Assembly (NCBI GenBank): GCA_965218555.1
Contig: OZ244625.1
Location: 3,472,001-3,536,000, forward strand
From: JAPPLB01 sp965218555
GTDB taxonomy: Bacteria; Acidobacteriota; Terriglobia; Bryobacterales; UBA6623
Length of the DNA: 64,000 nucleotides
Direction: 5' to 3'
The notes beneath the pieces were generated by a model. The model did not search any database and was not told where the DNA came from. It saw only the letters and a list, made by a program, of their open reading frames with translations. Below are positions 33,276-43,221 of the stretch, in pieces; position 1 is the stretch's first letter, and every line of letters starts with the position of its first letter. The translations under genes were made by a program, and so were the position numbers.

Positions 33276-36086
33276 GTGGACATGATGCCGAGAAGGCAGT
33301 GGGTGTTGCGGGTCGTCGTGGTGTTGGGCTGTTTTGTACAGCTCGCAGCGACGCAGACATCGACGCGGATGGACACGTTGTTTCTTCAGTTCGGGATCGG
33401 CGTTGAAGAGGACCAAAGGTGGGACGGTTCGGTCGACGTGTTGGGCGGAGAGGTTGTTCTGATCGAAGGGTGGCAGTTCTCGAAAGACGACACCGTGACC
33501 GGGCCGAAGTCCTGGCGTCTGACCAACCGCCGGGACGAGGTGGCGGGTTTCGCCCGCATCAACTACACCGAGATGAGTCCGGCTCAACGCCCGCGGATTT
33601 TGCATTTTCCCGTGGGCGTTTTCGTCACGATCCGGCACAGCGGCGGCGCAACCGTTTCGGTGCAGACGACGAAGGGCAGCTTCGCATTTTCACTCTCCGA
33701 CATCGGCCTTGATCCGAGTTCATTTCTGGAGGGACGCGTCTCCGTCACTTGGAGCCCGACAGTCGAGAAGCTGACAACTGACGAATACGAAGATGACGAG
33801 GCCGCCATCGCACGGCTGCCCGACGGGTCGCTCGCCACCGCCTGGGTAGCCTATCGGGACCGGGGTGACCGCGTCATGATACGAACCGGCCGTGCGGGGT
33901 GCTGGTCGGCACCTGAGGAGGTCACTCCCGAGCCCGCCGACCTGTTTCGATGCTCTCTTGCAGTTGACTCCCAGGGAGGTCTTTGGGTGTTCTGGAGCCG
34001 TCGCGACGGGACGAGTTGGCACATCTGGGGCCGCCGCAAACACAACGGCATCTGGCAAGCACCGGTAAAGGTGAGTGGCGCCGGCACGAACACCTTCCAC
34101 CGAACGTCTTCCTCCAAGGACGGCCACGTGTTCGTTGTCTGGCAGAGCTTTCGAGGTGATCCCGGGCAGGCGCAGAGCGATGTCTACCTTCGGAGCTTCA
34201 TGGGGGGCGAGTGGACCGACGAGATGCGTGTCAGCGAATCGATGGCCAATGACTGGGAACCGCAGGTCGCCGGGGGCGCCAGTGGCTCGGCCTATGTCGT
34301 CTGGGACAGTTACGACAGGGGCAACTACGACATCTTCTTCCGCCCCTTCGAGAACGGCAAGCTGGGTTCAGTACGGCCGGTGACCTCCAGCAGCCGCTTC
34401 CAGGCGCATGCTTCCGTAGCCGTGGACGCCGAAGGCCGGCCTTGGCTCGCCTGGGACGAATCCGGAACGAACTGGGGCAAGGACCAGGGCTTCCTCCTCA
34501 ACCCGTCGATGTCGGCGCCGCTGCATCAGGAAAGGTCGGTACGAGTGGCCATGTGGGACGGCAAGGCTTGGCGCGAGCCGAAGAGCAAGATCGAGCCGTT
34601 CTACGTATACCGGTTATATCCGAACTTCGAGAATCCTCAGATCATCTTCGACGGCCGCGGCACTTTGAACATGGTCTTCCGTCACTGGACACGCCAGCGC
34701 GCCCGCGCCATCGGCAGCAAGCTCGGTTGGGAGAACTACCTCACTCGCTACGACGGCGAGTCGTGGACGCAGCCCGTCCCGCTCGCACATAGCCGAGGAT
34801 CGATCGAGAAACGACCGGCGTTGACAACAGACAACGATGGTAGTGTCTGGGCAGCCTGGATGACCGACAACCGACCGTTCGAGGACATGATCCCTCTCAA
34901 TGCGGAGATCTACGCGGCGAATCTGGGACGATCAAGACTGCCTCCGCGACTTGAAAGCGGCGCCTTTGACGCTTTCGAAGATCCGTTTGCCGAAGAGGTG
35001 CCCATCCATCCCAACGAAAAGGCGGACATCGCCGAGGTCCGGGCATACACGATCCAGTCCGGCGACACGAAATACAAGATCTACCGCGGCGACATGCACC
35101 GGCATACCGATGTCTCGCAGGACTTCAAGTACGACGGCTCGCTCATCGAAGTCTATCGTTATGCTCTCGACGCGGCCGGTTTAGACTATATCGTCCCGAC
35201 CGATCACCAGTTGGGCTTCGATCATGAGTTCACTTGGTGGCAGGATGAAAAGCTGACTGACCTTTTCCAAATCGCGGACACGTTCACGCCGTTGTTTGGT
35301 TACGAGCGCAGTCTGTCTTTCCCAAACGGCCACCGAAATGTGATTTTCGCGAAACGCGGGACGCGAACCTTGCCGATTCCAGATGACGAGAGGCGTGGCG
35401 AGGTAGGCGCGGCCAAGCTGTACGAGTACCTTCACCAGAATGATGGCATTTCGATGCCGCACTCCTCCGGAACCGCCCAGGGGACTGACTTCCGTGACAA
35501 TGATCCCGAGGTCGAGCCGCTCATCGAGATCTTTCAGGGCTACCGCGCCAGCTACGAATACAAGGGTGCTCCGAAGGCCGCCAGCGATCAAAAACTCATC
35601 ACGCAGCGTAGCGGCTACAACCCCAACGGCTACTGGTGGAACGCGTTGGCCAAGGGGCTCAAGCTTGGTGTCCAGGCCAGCTCGGACCATTGGTCGACGC
35701 ATATCTCCTACGCCTGCATCCTAAGTCCCGAGTTCACCCGCGAGGCGATGTTCGATGCGCTCAAGAAGCGCCATGTCTACGCAGCCACGGACAACATTGT
35801 TCTTGATTTTCAGGCCGAGTCGGGAGGCAAATCCTACATCATGGGAGACATCATCCCGTCCAACGAGGCCCCCAAACTCAAGATTCGGGCCATCGGTACC
35901 GACAAGATCAAGCAGCTCATCATTGTGAAGAACCAAACCTTCGTGTACACCGGACAGCCCAATACCCAAGAGGTTCACCTTGAGTTCCAGGACCGCAACT
36001 TCGAGCCGGGAGCGAACTACTACTACGTACGCGTGCTGCAGAACAACGAGCAGATCGCCTGGAGCTCGCCCATCTGGGTGGAGTGA
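33276..36086 (+). CDS. Exported beta-propeller protein with C-terminal PHP-type domain
   Basis: A 936-residue protein with signal peptide (QWVLRVVVVLGCFVQLAATQ). Residues about 170-560 hold repeated short blade motifs such as GGLWVFWSRRDGTSWHIWGR and GSAYVVWDSYDRGNYDIFF, a sialidase-like propeller. From about residue 600 a PHP-like metallohydrolase domain begins: YRGDMHRHTDVS, LDYIVPTDHQLGFDHEF, GISMPHSSGTA and ASSDHWSTHISYA supply the His/Asp ligands. The fold suggests a metal-dependent phosphoesterase (DUF3604-like). The start is GTG 33276, nine bases after GAAGGAAG; ATG 33282 is the alternative. The substrate is unknown. It is probably monocistronic. Confidence 0.85.
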   Translation: MDMMPRRQWVLRVVVVLGCFVQLAATQTSTRMDTLFLQFGIGVEEDQRWDGSVDVLGGEVVLIEGWQFSKDDTVTGPKSWRLTNRRDEVAGFARINYTEMSPAQRPRILHFPVGVFVTIRHSGGATVSVQTTKGSFAFSLSDIGLDPSSFLEGRVSVTWSPTVEKLTTDEYEDDEAAIARLPDGSLATAWVAYRDRGDRVMIRTGRAGCWSAPEEVTPEPADLFRCSLAVDSQGGLWVFWSRRDGTSWHIWGRRKHNGIWQAPVKVSGAGTNTFHRTSSSKDGHVFVVWQSFRGDPGQAQSDVYLRSFMGGEWTDEMRVSESMANDWEPQVAGGASGSAYVVWDSYDRGNYDIFFRPFENGKLGSVRPVTSSSRFQAHASVAVDAEGRPWLAWDESGTNWGKDQGFLLNPSMSAPLHQERSVRVAMWDGKAWREPKSKIEPFYVYRLYPNFENPQIIFDGRGTLNMVFRHWTRQRARAIGSKLGWENYLTRYDGESWTQPVPLAHSRGSIEKRPALTTDNDGSVWAAWMTDNRPFEDMIPLNAEIYAANLGRSRLPPRLESGAFDAFEDPFAEEVPIHPNEKADIAEVRAYTIQSGDTKYKIYRGDMHRHTDVSQDFKYDGSLIEVYRYALDAAGLDYIVPTDHQLGFDHEFTWWQDEKLTDLFQIADTFTPLFGYERSLSFPNGHRNVIFAKRGTRTLPIPDDERRGEVGAAKLYEYLHQNDGISMPHSSGTAQGTDFRDNDPEVEPLIEIFQGYRASYEYKGAPKAASDQKLITQRSGYNPNGYWWNALAKGLKLGVQASSDHWSTHISYACILSPEFTREAMFDALKKRHVYAATDNIVLDFQAESGGKSYIMGDIIPSNEAPKLKIRAIGTDKIKQLIIVKNQTFVYTGQPNTQEVHLEFQDRNFEPGANYYYVRVLQNNEQIAWSSPIWVE

Positions 36087-36160
36087 TTCCTGCTAGCCTG
36101 TCCACGAAGTCAAGGCGGCCTTGTCGCCTGCTTCAGGCGTCAGGTAGGCAGAAAAGCAGG

Positions 36161-37207
36161 TTAGAGTTTCGGCCGGTAGCCGGCTCTCGTGCGGATCCGG
36201 TGCTTGCTGAGCACGTCACTCACGAGCTCGATGCTGATGCTCCGCCAACCGCGGTTCGGGTTAGGTTGCGGATAGTAGGTGATGGTATAAGAACTGCCGA
36301 GTTCCTCTCGGATTTCGGTGAAGGCCTCGGCCTGTCTCTGCCAGCTTCTTGCGAAGAAGGCCCGCCCGCCGGTGCTCTGAGTCAGACGGCGGAACACGTT
36401 CCGAGAGATCGGGTCTTTGTTCACCTCTTTCGTGCTGATGACGTAGATCGGGATCCCCTCGTCCTCCGCGAGTGCGCGGACATCGTCGGGCGCGACGGCG
36501 CTCGCCGTATCGGGTCCGTTCGAGAATACGATCACAACCTTGCGACCGGGCAGTTCGGCGGCGTCGCGCAAAGTGAGAAGCAAGCAATTGTAGAGCGCCG
36601 TCTCGTCACCGGCCACGGCAAGACGGAGCCCACGGATCGCGTCTAAGCGGTTGTTCGTCAGCGGTGCGTGGCGGGTCAGATTACGGCTGTAGCCGTAGAC
36701 GGCCACGGAATCGGCCCCGTCGAGCCCGCGGATGAAATCTGCGATGGCGTCCTCCGCGTAGACAAAGCTGCGGTACATGAAGTTGCTGGTGTCGAAGAGA
36801 ACAAAAACGTTGGTCCCCACCAGAGACGGATCAGCCGGCGCTGACGTATCCGGTGCTTCCGTCGTAATCGGCGCGGGTGTAGAAGGAGTAATCGCGGCCA
36901 CGGCGCGCTCCCCGGAAGCGGACAGTCGGCGGGGCGCTTCGTTTCCCTCTGCAAAGGTCGCCAGAGCTTGCTGGATGCCGTCTTCATACACCCGGAAATC
37001 GCTCGGCTGCAGATTGCGAACGTAGCGGCCGCGACGGTCGGTGATCGCCACGTTGAGCAAGACCAAATCGACCTCGACCCGGAAAAGCGGGTCTTCGGGG
37101 CTCACCTCCTGTCCGCCAACGGGGAGTTCTCCCAAGATGCCCATGGAAAGCAAAAGGGCAAGAGACAGCAGTGAACCCATGTCGCGACGAATGTTTGCCC
37201 GTTTCAC
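36161..37207 (-). CDS. Exported VWFA-domain protein (acidobacterial type)
   Basis: A 348-residue protein with a signal peptide (MGSLLSLALLLSMGILGELP). Near residue 40 it has LFRVEVDLVLLNVAITDRRG and FRVYEDGIQQALATF, the N-terminal signature of acidobacterial VWFA-related proteins. The VWA domain begins FVLFDTSNFMYRSFVYAED, with a partly degenerate MIDAS (DTSNF for DxSxS), and continues KVVIVFSNGPDTASAV. The start is the GTG at 37207 (VKRANIRRDMG), preceded by GGGAGGAG; the ORF runs further up without meaning. It lies 26 bases after the 1135-residue gene and should share its operon. Such proteins likely bind other proteins in the periplasm. Confidence 0.88.
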   Translation of the reverse strand: MKRANIRRDMGSLLSLALLLSMGILGELPVGGQEVSPEDPLFRVEVDLVLLNVAITDRRGRYVRNLQPSDFRVYEDGIQQALATFAEGNEAPRRLSASGERAVAAITPSTPAPITTEAPDTSAPADPSLVGTNVFVLFDTSNFMYRSFVYAEDAIADFIRGLDGADSVAVYGYSRNLTRHAPLTNNRLDAIRGLRLAVAGDETALYNCLLLTLRDAAELPGRKVVIVFSNGPDTASAVAPDDVRALAEDEGIPIYVISTKEVNKDPISRNVFRRLTQSTGGRAFFARSWQRQAEAFTEIREELGSSYTITYYPQPNPNRGWRSISIELVSDVLSKHRIRTRAGYRPKL

Positions 37208-37233
37208 TCTGATCTCCTCCCTATTCGCTGGCG

Positions 37234-40200
37234 CTACTCCTGTTCGGCCCGCAAAGGCTCGGCCGTCCGCGGCATCATTTGCTGTCGATAGCGTTCTGCG
37301 ACAACCCGCATCGAGTGTAGCAACGCGGGCCAATCATCCAGGTTGGTGGCGAAGATGCGTTCGATCGTTCTTTGCGTCCACTCCGGTATCAGCAAGTTCA
37401 GACGCACGGGCTCGATATGCAACTCGTCTGCGAGCGCCGCCCAGTACAGATTCGTCGATTCCCAACTCTCAGCCATAATGCGGCTGGAAAACTTCATCAT
37501 GGTCGGGAAGAGCGGCAAATGCAACAGGTTCGAACGATACGAATGAGAGAGCGCCGGGTGCGGAGTACCGAAGATGCCGGCGATCCTCTCGTAGGCAAAC
37601 TGCTCGCGATCGCTTTCCTTGAGCGTTCCGACCTCCCGCCAGATGGGACCTCCAACATCAAGAGCGTTACCCCCATACGCCTCACCGAAGACAGTTGTGA
37701 GGCGGTACTTCTCAGCGGGCGTCAGCGAGTCGCTCCCATCTCGGACCTGCCCTTCGGCCACAAGCCGGCGCAGCAAGTAGAGCCGGTGCGGGCCCACCTG
37801 TTGCCTCAAGATGGGATCGATCTTGGCGGCTAGCTCATCATCGGCAGCCGAGGCGGCCACGAGCAAATGCGCGAGCCGCAGGTGAAGAGCAACGAAATGT
37901 TGTTCCGCCCGCGTTACCCCCCACCAACGAGGAACCGTGGCGCCAATCATGATCTGCGGCTCGAGGTCCTGCCAGATCAGCGCCTGCCGCTCGGTCGGAA
38001 CAAGGAAATCCTGCTCGGCATCAGCCAAGGCGAAAGCGATCCCATTCAGTGAGCCCACCATGCGGCCACCTGCACTATTCGGCCACCCTGTTCCGCTCAG
38101 GCGCGGCTGCGCCCAACTCCTTGTTTGCTGCGAACCAAGGAAATCGTGACTGCGCACAAAGAGCGGGTTGGCTCGAATCAGTTCGGCTCCCGGGGGCGAG
38201 TAGTAGATGTAGTTCAGGCCCACGAGCGAGTCCCGCAGGATCGCGGCGAAGTTCCCGCGGATGTTCAGCAGACTGTCGGGCTGTCCGCGGGCCTTGTCGA
38301 CGGCGCGGCTCAAGTTCATCGAACGCTGACGCTGAATGTGTTTCTCGATCCAACTCCCTTGCGCGAACGAGTTTGACTCATCCGATGACAGGCTCGAACG
38401 CGGCAGCCGCACTTCCGAGATGCGAGACGCCAGCCGGTTCGCCATCGCGACGTTGAAGCTCTCACCGCGAGACACCCGTTCCAGATGATCCGCGAGGTCG
38501 AAGATGTCTTTGACCGAGACCAGCCGTTGCGAGGTGAAGCGGCTGTTCAGCATCTGGACCATCTCTTCATGAATGCTGCGTTCATTCGGATTCGGATTGC
38601 CGGCCAGCAACTCGATCAGCCTGTCCTGGGGGGATTCGTCCTCCGACGATCCGGTGGCCGCCAACAAGGCCTTGACGCCCGCTCGGCCCGCCTCGAAGAT
38701 GGCTTGCTCGCTGCCGACATCCCGCAGCGCCGCCATCAAAGCTCGAAACGACCGGTCGACGTCGCCGGAAGGGATTTGACCCTGCCGGACGAAGATCTGC
38801 CACAGGCTAAATAAGGCTTGATGCGTACCGATCGCATCCGTCCGCCGCGAGAGGTTGCGTCCTTTGTTGAATTTCGGCAGTGAGTCGAAGTACGCAACAA
38901 TCGTCTCTTCCGACAGGGTCGGCGCTTCGTTGAACATGCTGAACTGATCACCGAAATCGGGATAGGCCAAGAGCAATTTCTCCACCGTTGCCGCCGAAAA
39001 GGGCTGACCCCGTGCACGATCCATGTTGGTGAGGGAGATGAACATCTGCAGTGGCTCGTTCTCGACCATCTTGCGGCACATGCCGAACATGGCCTCGACG
39101 ACGTCGTCCGGCTGCGTCCAGTTAGGCGCGGCTTTCGCGAGACGACCGTCGTAATCGCCGTGGGGATGAACCGAAAAGAGGTTCTTCCATGGGCCCATTC
39201 CGCCCGGCAGATGAACTTGACCATCCGACTGCACTTCGAGGCGTGTAACGAGCAGCATCAGGTCCGAGTTGGCCCGAAAAATCGGCCGAGCCGGACCGGG
39301 ACTCGTCACCTTGCCCCGGACAGCCATGTAGAAACGTTCGAGGCGCTCCGGGTCACTGAAATACTCCGCCACCCGGCCGTCCACCCGCCACATCGAGTCG
39401 TAGTAGGAGACCATCCAGCCGTCATCCAACTCGACCAAACGCTGCAAGAACTCCGCCCCCTGGTCGGGAGAAACACCAACGAGCTTTTGCCAGACGTTGC
39501 GTGCTCTCGGGCCCAACGGAACCACGGCTTTGCCGTTTTTCAACTCGAACATGCCGCCGAAAAAGTCGAGTACGTTGGCGAAGTCGAGCATGCGCTCGCT
39601 GTCAATCTTCTCTCGCAACGCCAAAGCGGTGGGACGATGAATCTTGTCCAGCGCGACGTACAGACGCGACATGATGGGATTTGCCAGCAGGGCATCGACG
39701 AAGCCGCCTTCGGACTTGCGTGGCGCAATACCCATCCAGTAGTCCTTGCCGAAGAGCACGGGGAGATTGGTTGACTTGTACGGCATATCGAAGGCCGTCT
39801 CTTGGCGGAAGGCTTGCTCCATGTCTGCTAGAGGGAACCCTGAATCGATCGACAGAAACGCGCGCGACGGATTCACGGTTTCCAGCACCGCCTCCGGGCC
39901 GCACTCGTTCCGCAGCCGGAAGCCCAGGATCTTGAGGATCTGCGCCGTCTCTCTCGATTCGCACGTGGGAATGCGGATCGTCTCGTCAGCTCCGGCGAGT
40001 TGCTCCAACTCCCGGGCCTGCGACAGATATTGCAGGATGAGCCTGAGGTACTCCGTCGATACCATCGAGTCCACACCCGATGTGGCCCGATAGCCGCTTG
40101 TCACAATGTTGCGCGCAAGCGCCGGGAACAGTTCCTCAGGGCTCTGGTCACTGGAAAGAGCCGCCATCCGTCGGAACGAGAACAGCGGCCCCGGAATGCG

Positions 40201-40641
40201 AGCCCAAGCAATGGCGTCCTCGTTGGTCGTAGCGGGGTCGACAAGCTGTTCCGCCTGGTGCAATCCCTGCCCGCCGGCATCACGGTACGTTTGCAAGAGC
40301 CGGTCCACCTCTTCGTCGTGACCGTCCGCGAGAGCGATGATGACAAGTCGGCGCATGAGGCTTCGGCGATCATCCGCGTCGGAAGCAGGCGTTTTGTTCA
40401 GAACTTTCTCGTACGCTTGCAAGCGTCCTGCGTCCCCATAGCGGTCGAGGAACTCGGCGTACGCGAGCAGGTCCTCGCGGCTTGCCTGGGGCGCTGCCGC
40501 AGCGTCGGCCAAGAGCCGCCGAGCCTGGGCGGGGTCACCCGCTTGCTCCAGTTCGGCCGAGCGCCTCACAGCCTCACTCGCTGCCCAAAGAGGCAGGCTG
40601 CATGCCAGGAAAAGGGCCACCGCCAGAGTGCGCTTCATCAT
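37234..40641 (-). CDS. Large exported protein of unknown function
   Basis: A 1135-residue protein with signal peptide MMKRTLAVALFLACSLPLWA. The first 150 residues look helical and TPR-like (AELEQAGDPAQARRLLADAA, LLAYAEFLDRYGDAGRLQAY). The rest is a mixed helical sequence (RLVELDDGWMVSYYDSMWRV, PYKSTNLPVLFGKDYWMGIA, TERQALIWQDLEPQIMIGAT) with no motif known to me. It seems to be one long family protein rather than a fusion. GGGGGAAT lies before the tandem ATGs at 40641 and 40638; the extra upstream frame is not used. The VWFA gene 26 bases downstream on the same strand is a likely partner. Confidence 0.75.
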   Translation of the reverse strand: MMKRTLAVALFLACSLPLWAASEAVRRSAELEQAGDPAQARRLLADAAAAPQASREDLLAYAEFLDRYGDAGRLQAYEKVLNKTPASDADDRRSLMRRLVIIALADGHDEEVDRLLQTYRDAGGQGLHQAEQLVDPATTNEDAIAWARIPGPLFSFRRMAALSSDQSPEELFPALARNIVTSGYRATSGVDSMVSTEYLRLILQYLSQARELEQLAGADETIRIPTCESRETAQILKILGFRLRNECGPEAVLETVNPSRAFLSIDSGFPLADMEQAFRQETAFDMPYKSTNLPVLFGKDYWMGIAPRKSEGGFVDALLANPIMSRLYVALDKIHRPTALALREKIDSERMLDFANVLDFFGGMFELKNGKAVVPLGPRARNVWQKLVGVSPDQGAEFLQRLVELDDGWMVSYYDSMWRVDGRVAEYFSDPERLERFYMAVRGKVTSPGPARPIFRANSDLMLLVTRLEVQSDGQVHLPGGMGPWKNLFSVHPHGDYDGRLAKAAPNWTQPDDVVEAMFGMCRKMVENEPLQMFISLTNMDRARGQPFSAATVEKLLLAYPDFGDQFSMFNEAPTLSEETIVAYFDSLPKFNKGRNLSRRTDAIGTHQALFSLWQIFVRQGQIPSGDVDRSFRALMAALRDVGSEQAIFEAGRAGVKALLAATGSSEDESPQDRLIELLAGNPNPNERSIHEEMVQMLNSRFTSQRLVSVKDIFDLADHLERVSRGESFNVAMANRLASRISEVRLPRSSLSSDESNSFAQGSWIEKHIQRQRSMNLSRAVDKARGQPDSLLNIRGNFAAILRDSLVGLNYIYYSPPGAELIRANPLFVRSHDFLGSQQTRSWAQPRLSGTGWPNSAGGRMVGSLNGIAFALADAEQDFLVPTERQALIWQDLEPQIMIGATVPRWWGVTRAEQHFVALHLRLAHLLVAASAADDELAAKIDPILRQQVGPHRLYLLRRLVAEGQVRDGSDSLTPAEKYRLTTVFGEAYGGNALDVGGPIWREVGTLKESDREQFAYERIAGIFGTPHPALSHSYRSNLLHLPLFPTMMKFSSRIMAESWESTNLYWAALADELHIEPVRLNLLIPEWTQRTIERIFATNLDDWPALLHSMRVVAERYRQQMMPRTAEPLRAEQE

Positions 40642-41169
40642 ATTCCCCCGTTGAAGGACCCTCCGAAGCCGCTGGATGTTGACACGCCTCTGAGAATCCT
40701 TACGTATTGTTGCTCGCTCAGTATCGGTCCGTAGCGTTTTCGAACAAAGCTCGGCGTCCTTCACATCACCCGTCCCACCTTCTCTGGAATGATGAACTTC
40801 ATGCAGGATGGGAAGGTCATAGGAGTCAAGTGAAGACCCGATTCCAAATTCTGTAAACAGGCATCATCTCCCGGTTCAATCCATTAGTCAGAAACCGGTC
40901 TCCTTCCAACTCGAAGTAACAAGTCCAACATTTTGCTATCAGGGTCGCCATTTGGATATTCCGTCAAGAGATCCTGATTGAAAACATCATCAGAGAAACC
41001 GTGCTTGGACCCGACCTCAACTACAGTCGGGCCGATTGTAAGTTGCTACCCCGGCTCATGACAAGCGATTGAACCGTTTTTTTTATCTCTCACCCACGGA
41101 GATGCAAGAAAACGCACATCGCCGAAACAGCCTCCGGTGAGGGATGCCGGTCGCTCGATGAAGTTTTCT
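40642..41169. other. Non-coding gap of about 530 bases
   Basis: No protein with family features is seen on either strand. It is the leader region of the large exported protein gene and the space after uvrC. A T8 run at 41077-41084 has no hairpin before it. Confidence 0.5.
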
Positions 41170-43005
41170 CTAGGTTTCCGCAGCTCCGTTGCGGCGGGAG
41201 AAGAAGCGATGGATGCGCTCGGCCTGCATGTGTCCGACGACTTTCTGCAGGTCATCGACCGAGCCGGTTTCGATCTTGCGCAGGCTGCCGAGAGTGCGCA
41301 GAAGCTTGCGAGCCGTTTTCTCACCGACACCGGGGATCTCGAGCAGCACGCTACTGAGTCTCCGTGAATCTCGCCGTTTGCGATGGAAGGTGATAGCAAA
41401 GCGGTGGGCCTCGTTGCGTACTTTCTGCATCAGGTGAAGCACTGGAGAGAAGCGGTCCAGGTAGACTGGATCGTCCTCTTGCCCGGCGACATAGATGATT
41501 TCTTCACGCTTGGCAATGGCGGCGACGGGCTGGTTGATGATGCCCAGTGCTTCGAGGGCCTTGACGGCAGCGTGCAATTGCCCGATCCCGCCGTCAATCA
41601 GGATCAAGCCCGGAAACGGCTTCTGCTCTTCCTGAAGACGTCTGTACCTGCGTGTCACGGCCTCCCTCATGGACGAGAAATCATCGATGCCTTCGACGGT
41701 CTTGATGATGAACTTGCGGTAGTCGCCTTTCTTCATGCGGCCGTTTTCCCAAACGACCATCGAGGCGACCGTGTCGCTTCCCTGGATATGCGAAATATCG
41801 AAGCATTCGATGCGCTCTGGGGCATCGGGGAGATTCAGCGCATCAACCAGTGCCTCCATGATGGCTTTGGACGAGGGTTTCATGACCCGGAAGCGCTGCT
41901 CGAAGCCGTGCCGGGTGTTGGTCTCGACCAGATCAAGCATGGCCCGTTTCGAACCGCGCTGCGGCGTCGCGATGACAACCTTGCGGCCCCGCTTCTCGCT
42001 GAGCAGCTCTTCCAAGACATCGCGGTCGTCAAAGTCGACCGGCGCATGAATCAGTGACGGCACATATTGCGCATCCAGGTAGATCTGCATCAGCAGGCTC
42101 GAGAGGAACTCGCTTTTCTCGAACTGATCAACGTTTTCCCAATAGAACTCGCGTCGGTCCACGACGCGGCCGTTCCGAACGTGAAAGAGGTTTACGGCCA
42201 CTAAAGGGGGTTCGGCATGGATCCCGAAAATATCGATGTCCCGGCCTTCCGCGGCCGCCACCCGCTGCCGCTCTTTGAGTTCATCGACCGTCGATATCAA
42301 ATCCCGCAGTGCCGCGGCCTGCTCGAACTCCATCGCATCGGCGGCCGCCTCCATTCGATAGCGCAGATCGCAGATCAACTCAGTATGGCGGCCTTCAAGG
42401 AAAGCGCGGACGTCGGCTACGGCTCGGCCGTAGACGGCGTCGGTCGTCAGACCCTCGACACACGGTCCCCAACAGCGCTGAATGTGGTATTCGAGGCACG
42501 GTCGGGGGTGGTAGTACGTCAAGTCCACACGGCAGGAAGGAATGCGGAAATAGCGGTGAATGAACCGGACGATTCGGTGGGCGAGATTGCCGGGAAAGTA
42601 GGGGCCGTAGTAGGTCGAACCGTCCTTGCGAAGGCGACGAGTCACGTAGACACGCGGGAAACGCTCCCTGGTCAACTTGATGTAGGGATAGGTCTTGTCA
42701 TCCCGCAGCAGCACGTTATAGCGCGGTTGCCGTTGCTTGATGAGGTTGTTTTCGAGTGCGAGCGCCTCCTTTTCGTTGGCTACGGCGATGTAGTCGATAT
42801 CCCGGGCTTCTGAGAGCAATGTGCCCGTCTTGGCGTCGGCGAGCTTGTCCTCAAGAAAATAGCTGCGAACGCGATCACGCAGACTCTTCGCCTTCCCGAC
42901 ATAGATTACCCGTCCGTGGCCATCCTTGTACAGATAGACACCGGGAAAGGTGGGGAGAGCCGCGGCCTTCTCTTTCAGCGCATCGAGATGGGGGAAGACG
43001 CTCAA
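41170..43005 (-). CDS. uvrC: UvrABC excinuclease subunit C
   Basis: A 611-residue DNA-repair nuclease. It starts with the GIY-YIG domain (GVYLYKDGHGRVIYVGKAKS), then the UVR UvrB-binding region (MEAAADAMEFEQAAALRDLI), the RNase H-like endonuclease domain (ERIECFDISHIQGSDTVASM, LILIDGGIGQLHAAVKALEA) and two C-terminal helix-hairpin-helix motifs (LLEIPGVGEKTARKLLRTLG). It makes both incisions around a bulky lesion marked by UvrB. Length is normal. It is flanked by non-coding DNA on both sides and is probably transcribed alone. Confidence 0.97.
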   Translation of the reverse strand: MSVFPHLDALKEKAAALPTFPGVYLYKDGHGRVIYVGKAKSLRDRVRSYFLEDKLADAKTGTLLSEARDIDYIAVANEKEALALENNLIKQRQPRYNVLLRDDKTYPYIKLTRERFPRVYVTRRLRKDGSTYYGPYFPGNLAHRIVRFIHRYFRIPSCRVDLTYYHPRPCLEYHIQRCWGPCVEGLTTDAVYGRAVADVRAFLEGRHTELICDLRYRMEAAADAMEFEQAAALRDLISTVDELKERQRVAAAEGRDIDIFGIHAEPPLVAVNLFHVRNGRVVDRREFYWENVDQFEKSEFLSSLLMQIYLDAQYVPSLIHAPVDFDDRDVLEELLSEKRGRKVVIATPQRGSKRAMLDLVETNTRHGFEQRFRVMKPSSKAIMEALVDALNLPDAPERIECFDISHIQGSDTVASMVVWENGRMKKGDYRKFIIKTVEGIDDFSSMREAVTRRYRRLQEEQKPFPGLILIDGGIGQLHAAVKALEALGIINQPVAAIAKREEIIYVAGQEDDPVYLDRFSPVLHLMQKVRNEAHRFAITFHRKRRDSRRLSSVLLEIPGVGEKTARKLLRTLGSLRKIETGSVDDLQKVVGHMQAERIHRFFSRRNGAAET

Positions 43006-43221
43006 GCGATGCGAGAACCTGCAAACGATTCTATCAATTGGGCCTGAAAAAACACGCCGCCAGAAGCATAAGACCTAAACCAAATCGTCACTTTGTTTGT
43101 GAGCCGGTGCGGATTGCCGGAAGCAGCGTTGGCAGCCACTGGATCGACGGCCTCCTGCCTCAGGCCGCAAAGGATGCTTTGAGCAAGCCCAGGAGTTGAA
43201 TTGATTGGGGGCTCGACCGGC

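Noticed and set aside
41073..41090. T8 run as a terminator
   Set aside because: No hairpin precedes it on the plus strand, and for uvrC the run is on the wrong strand.
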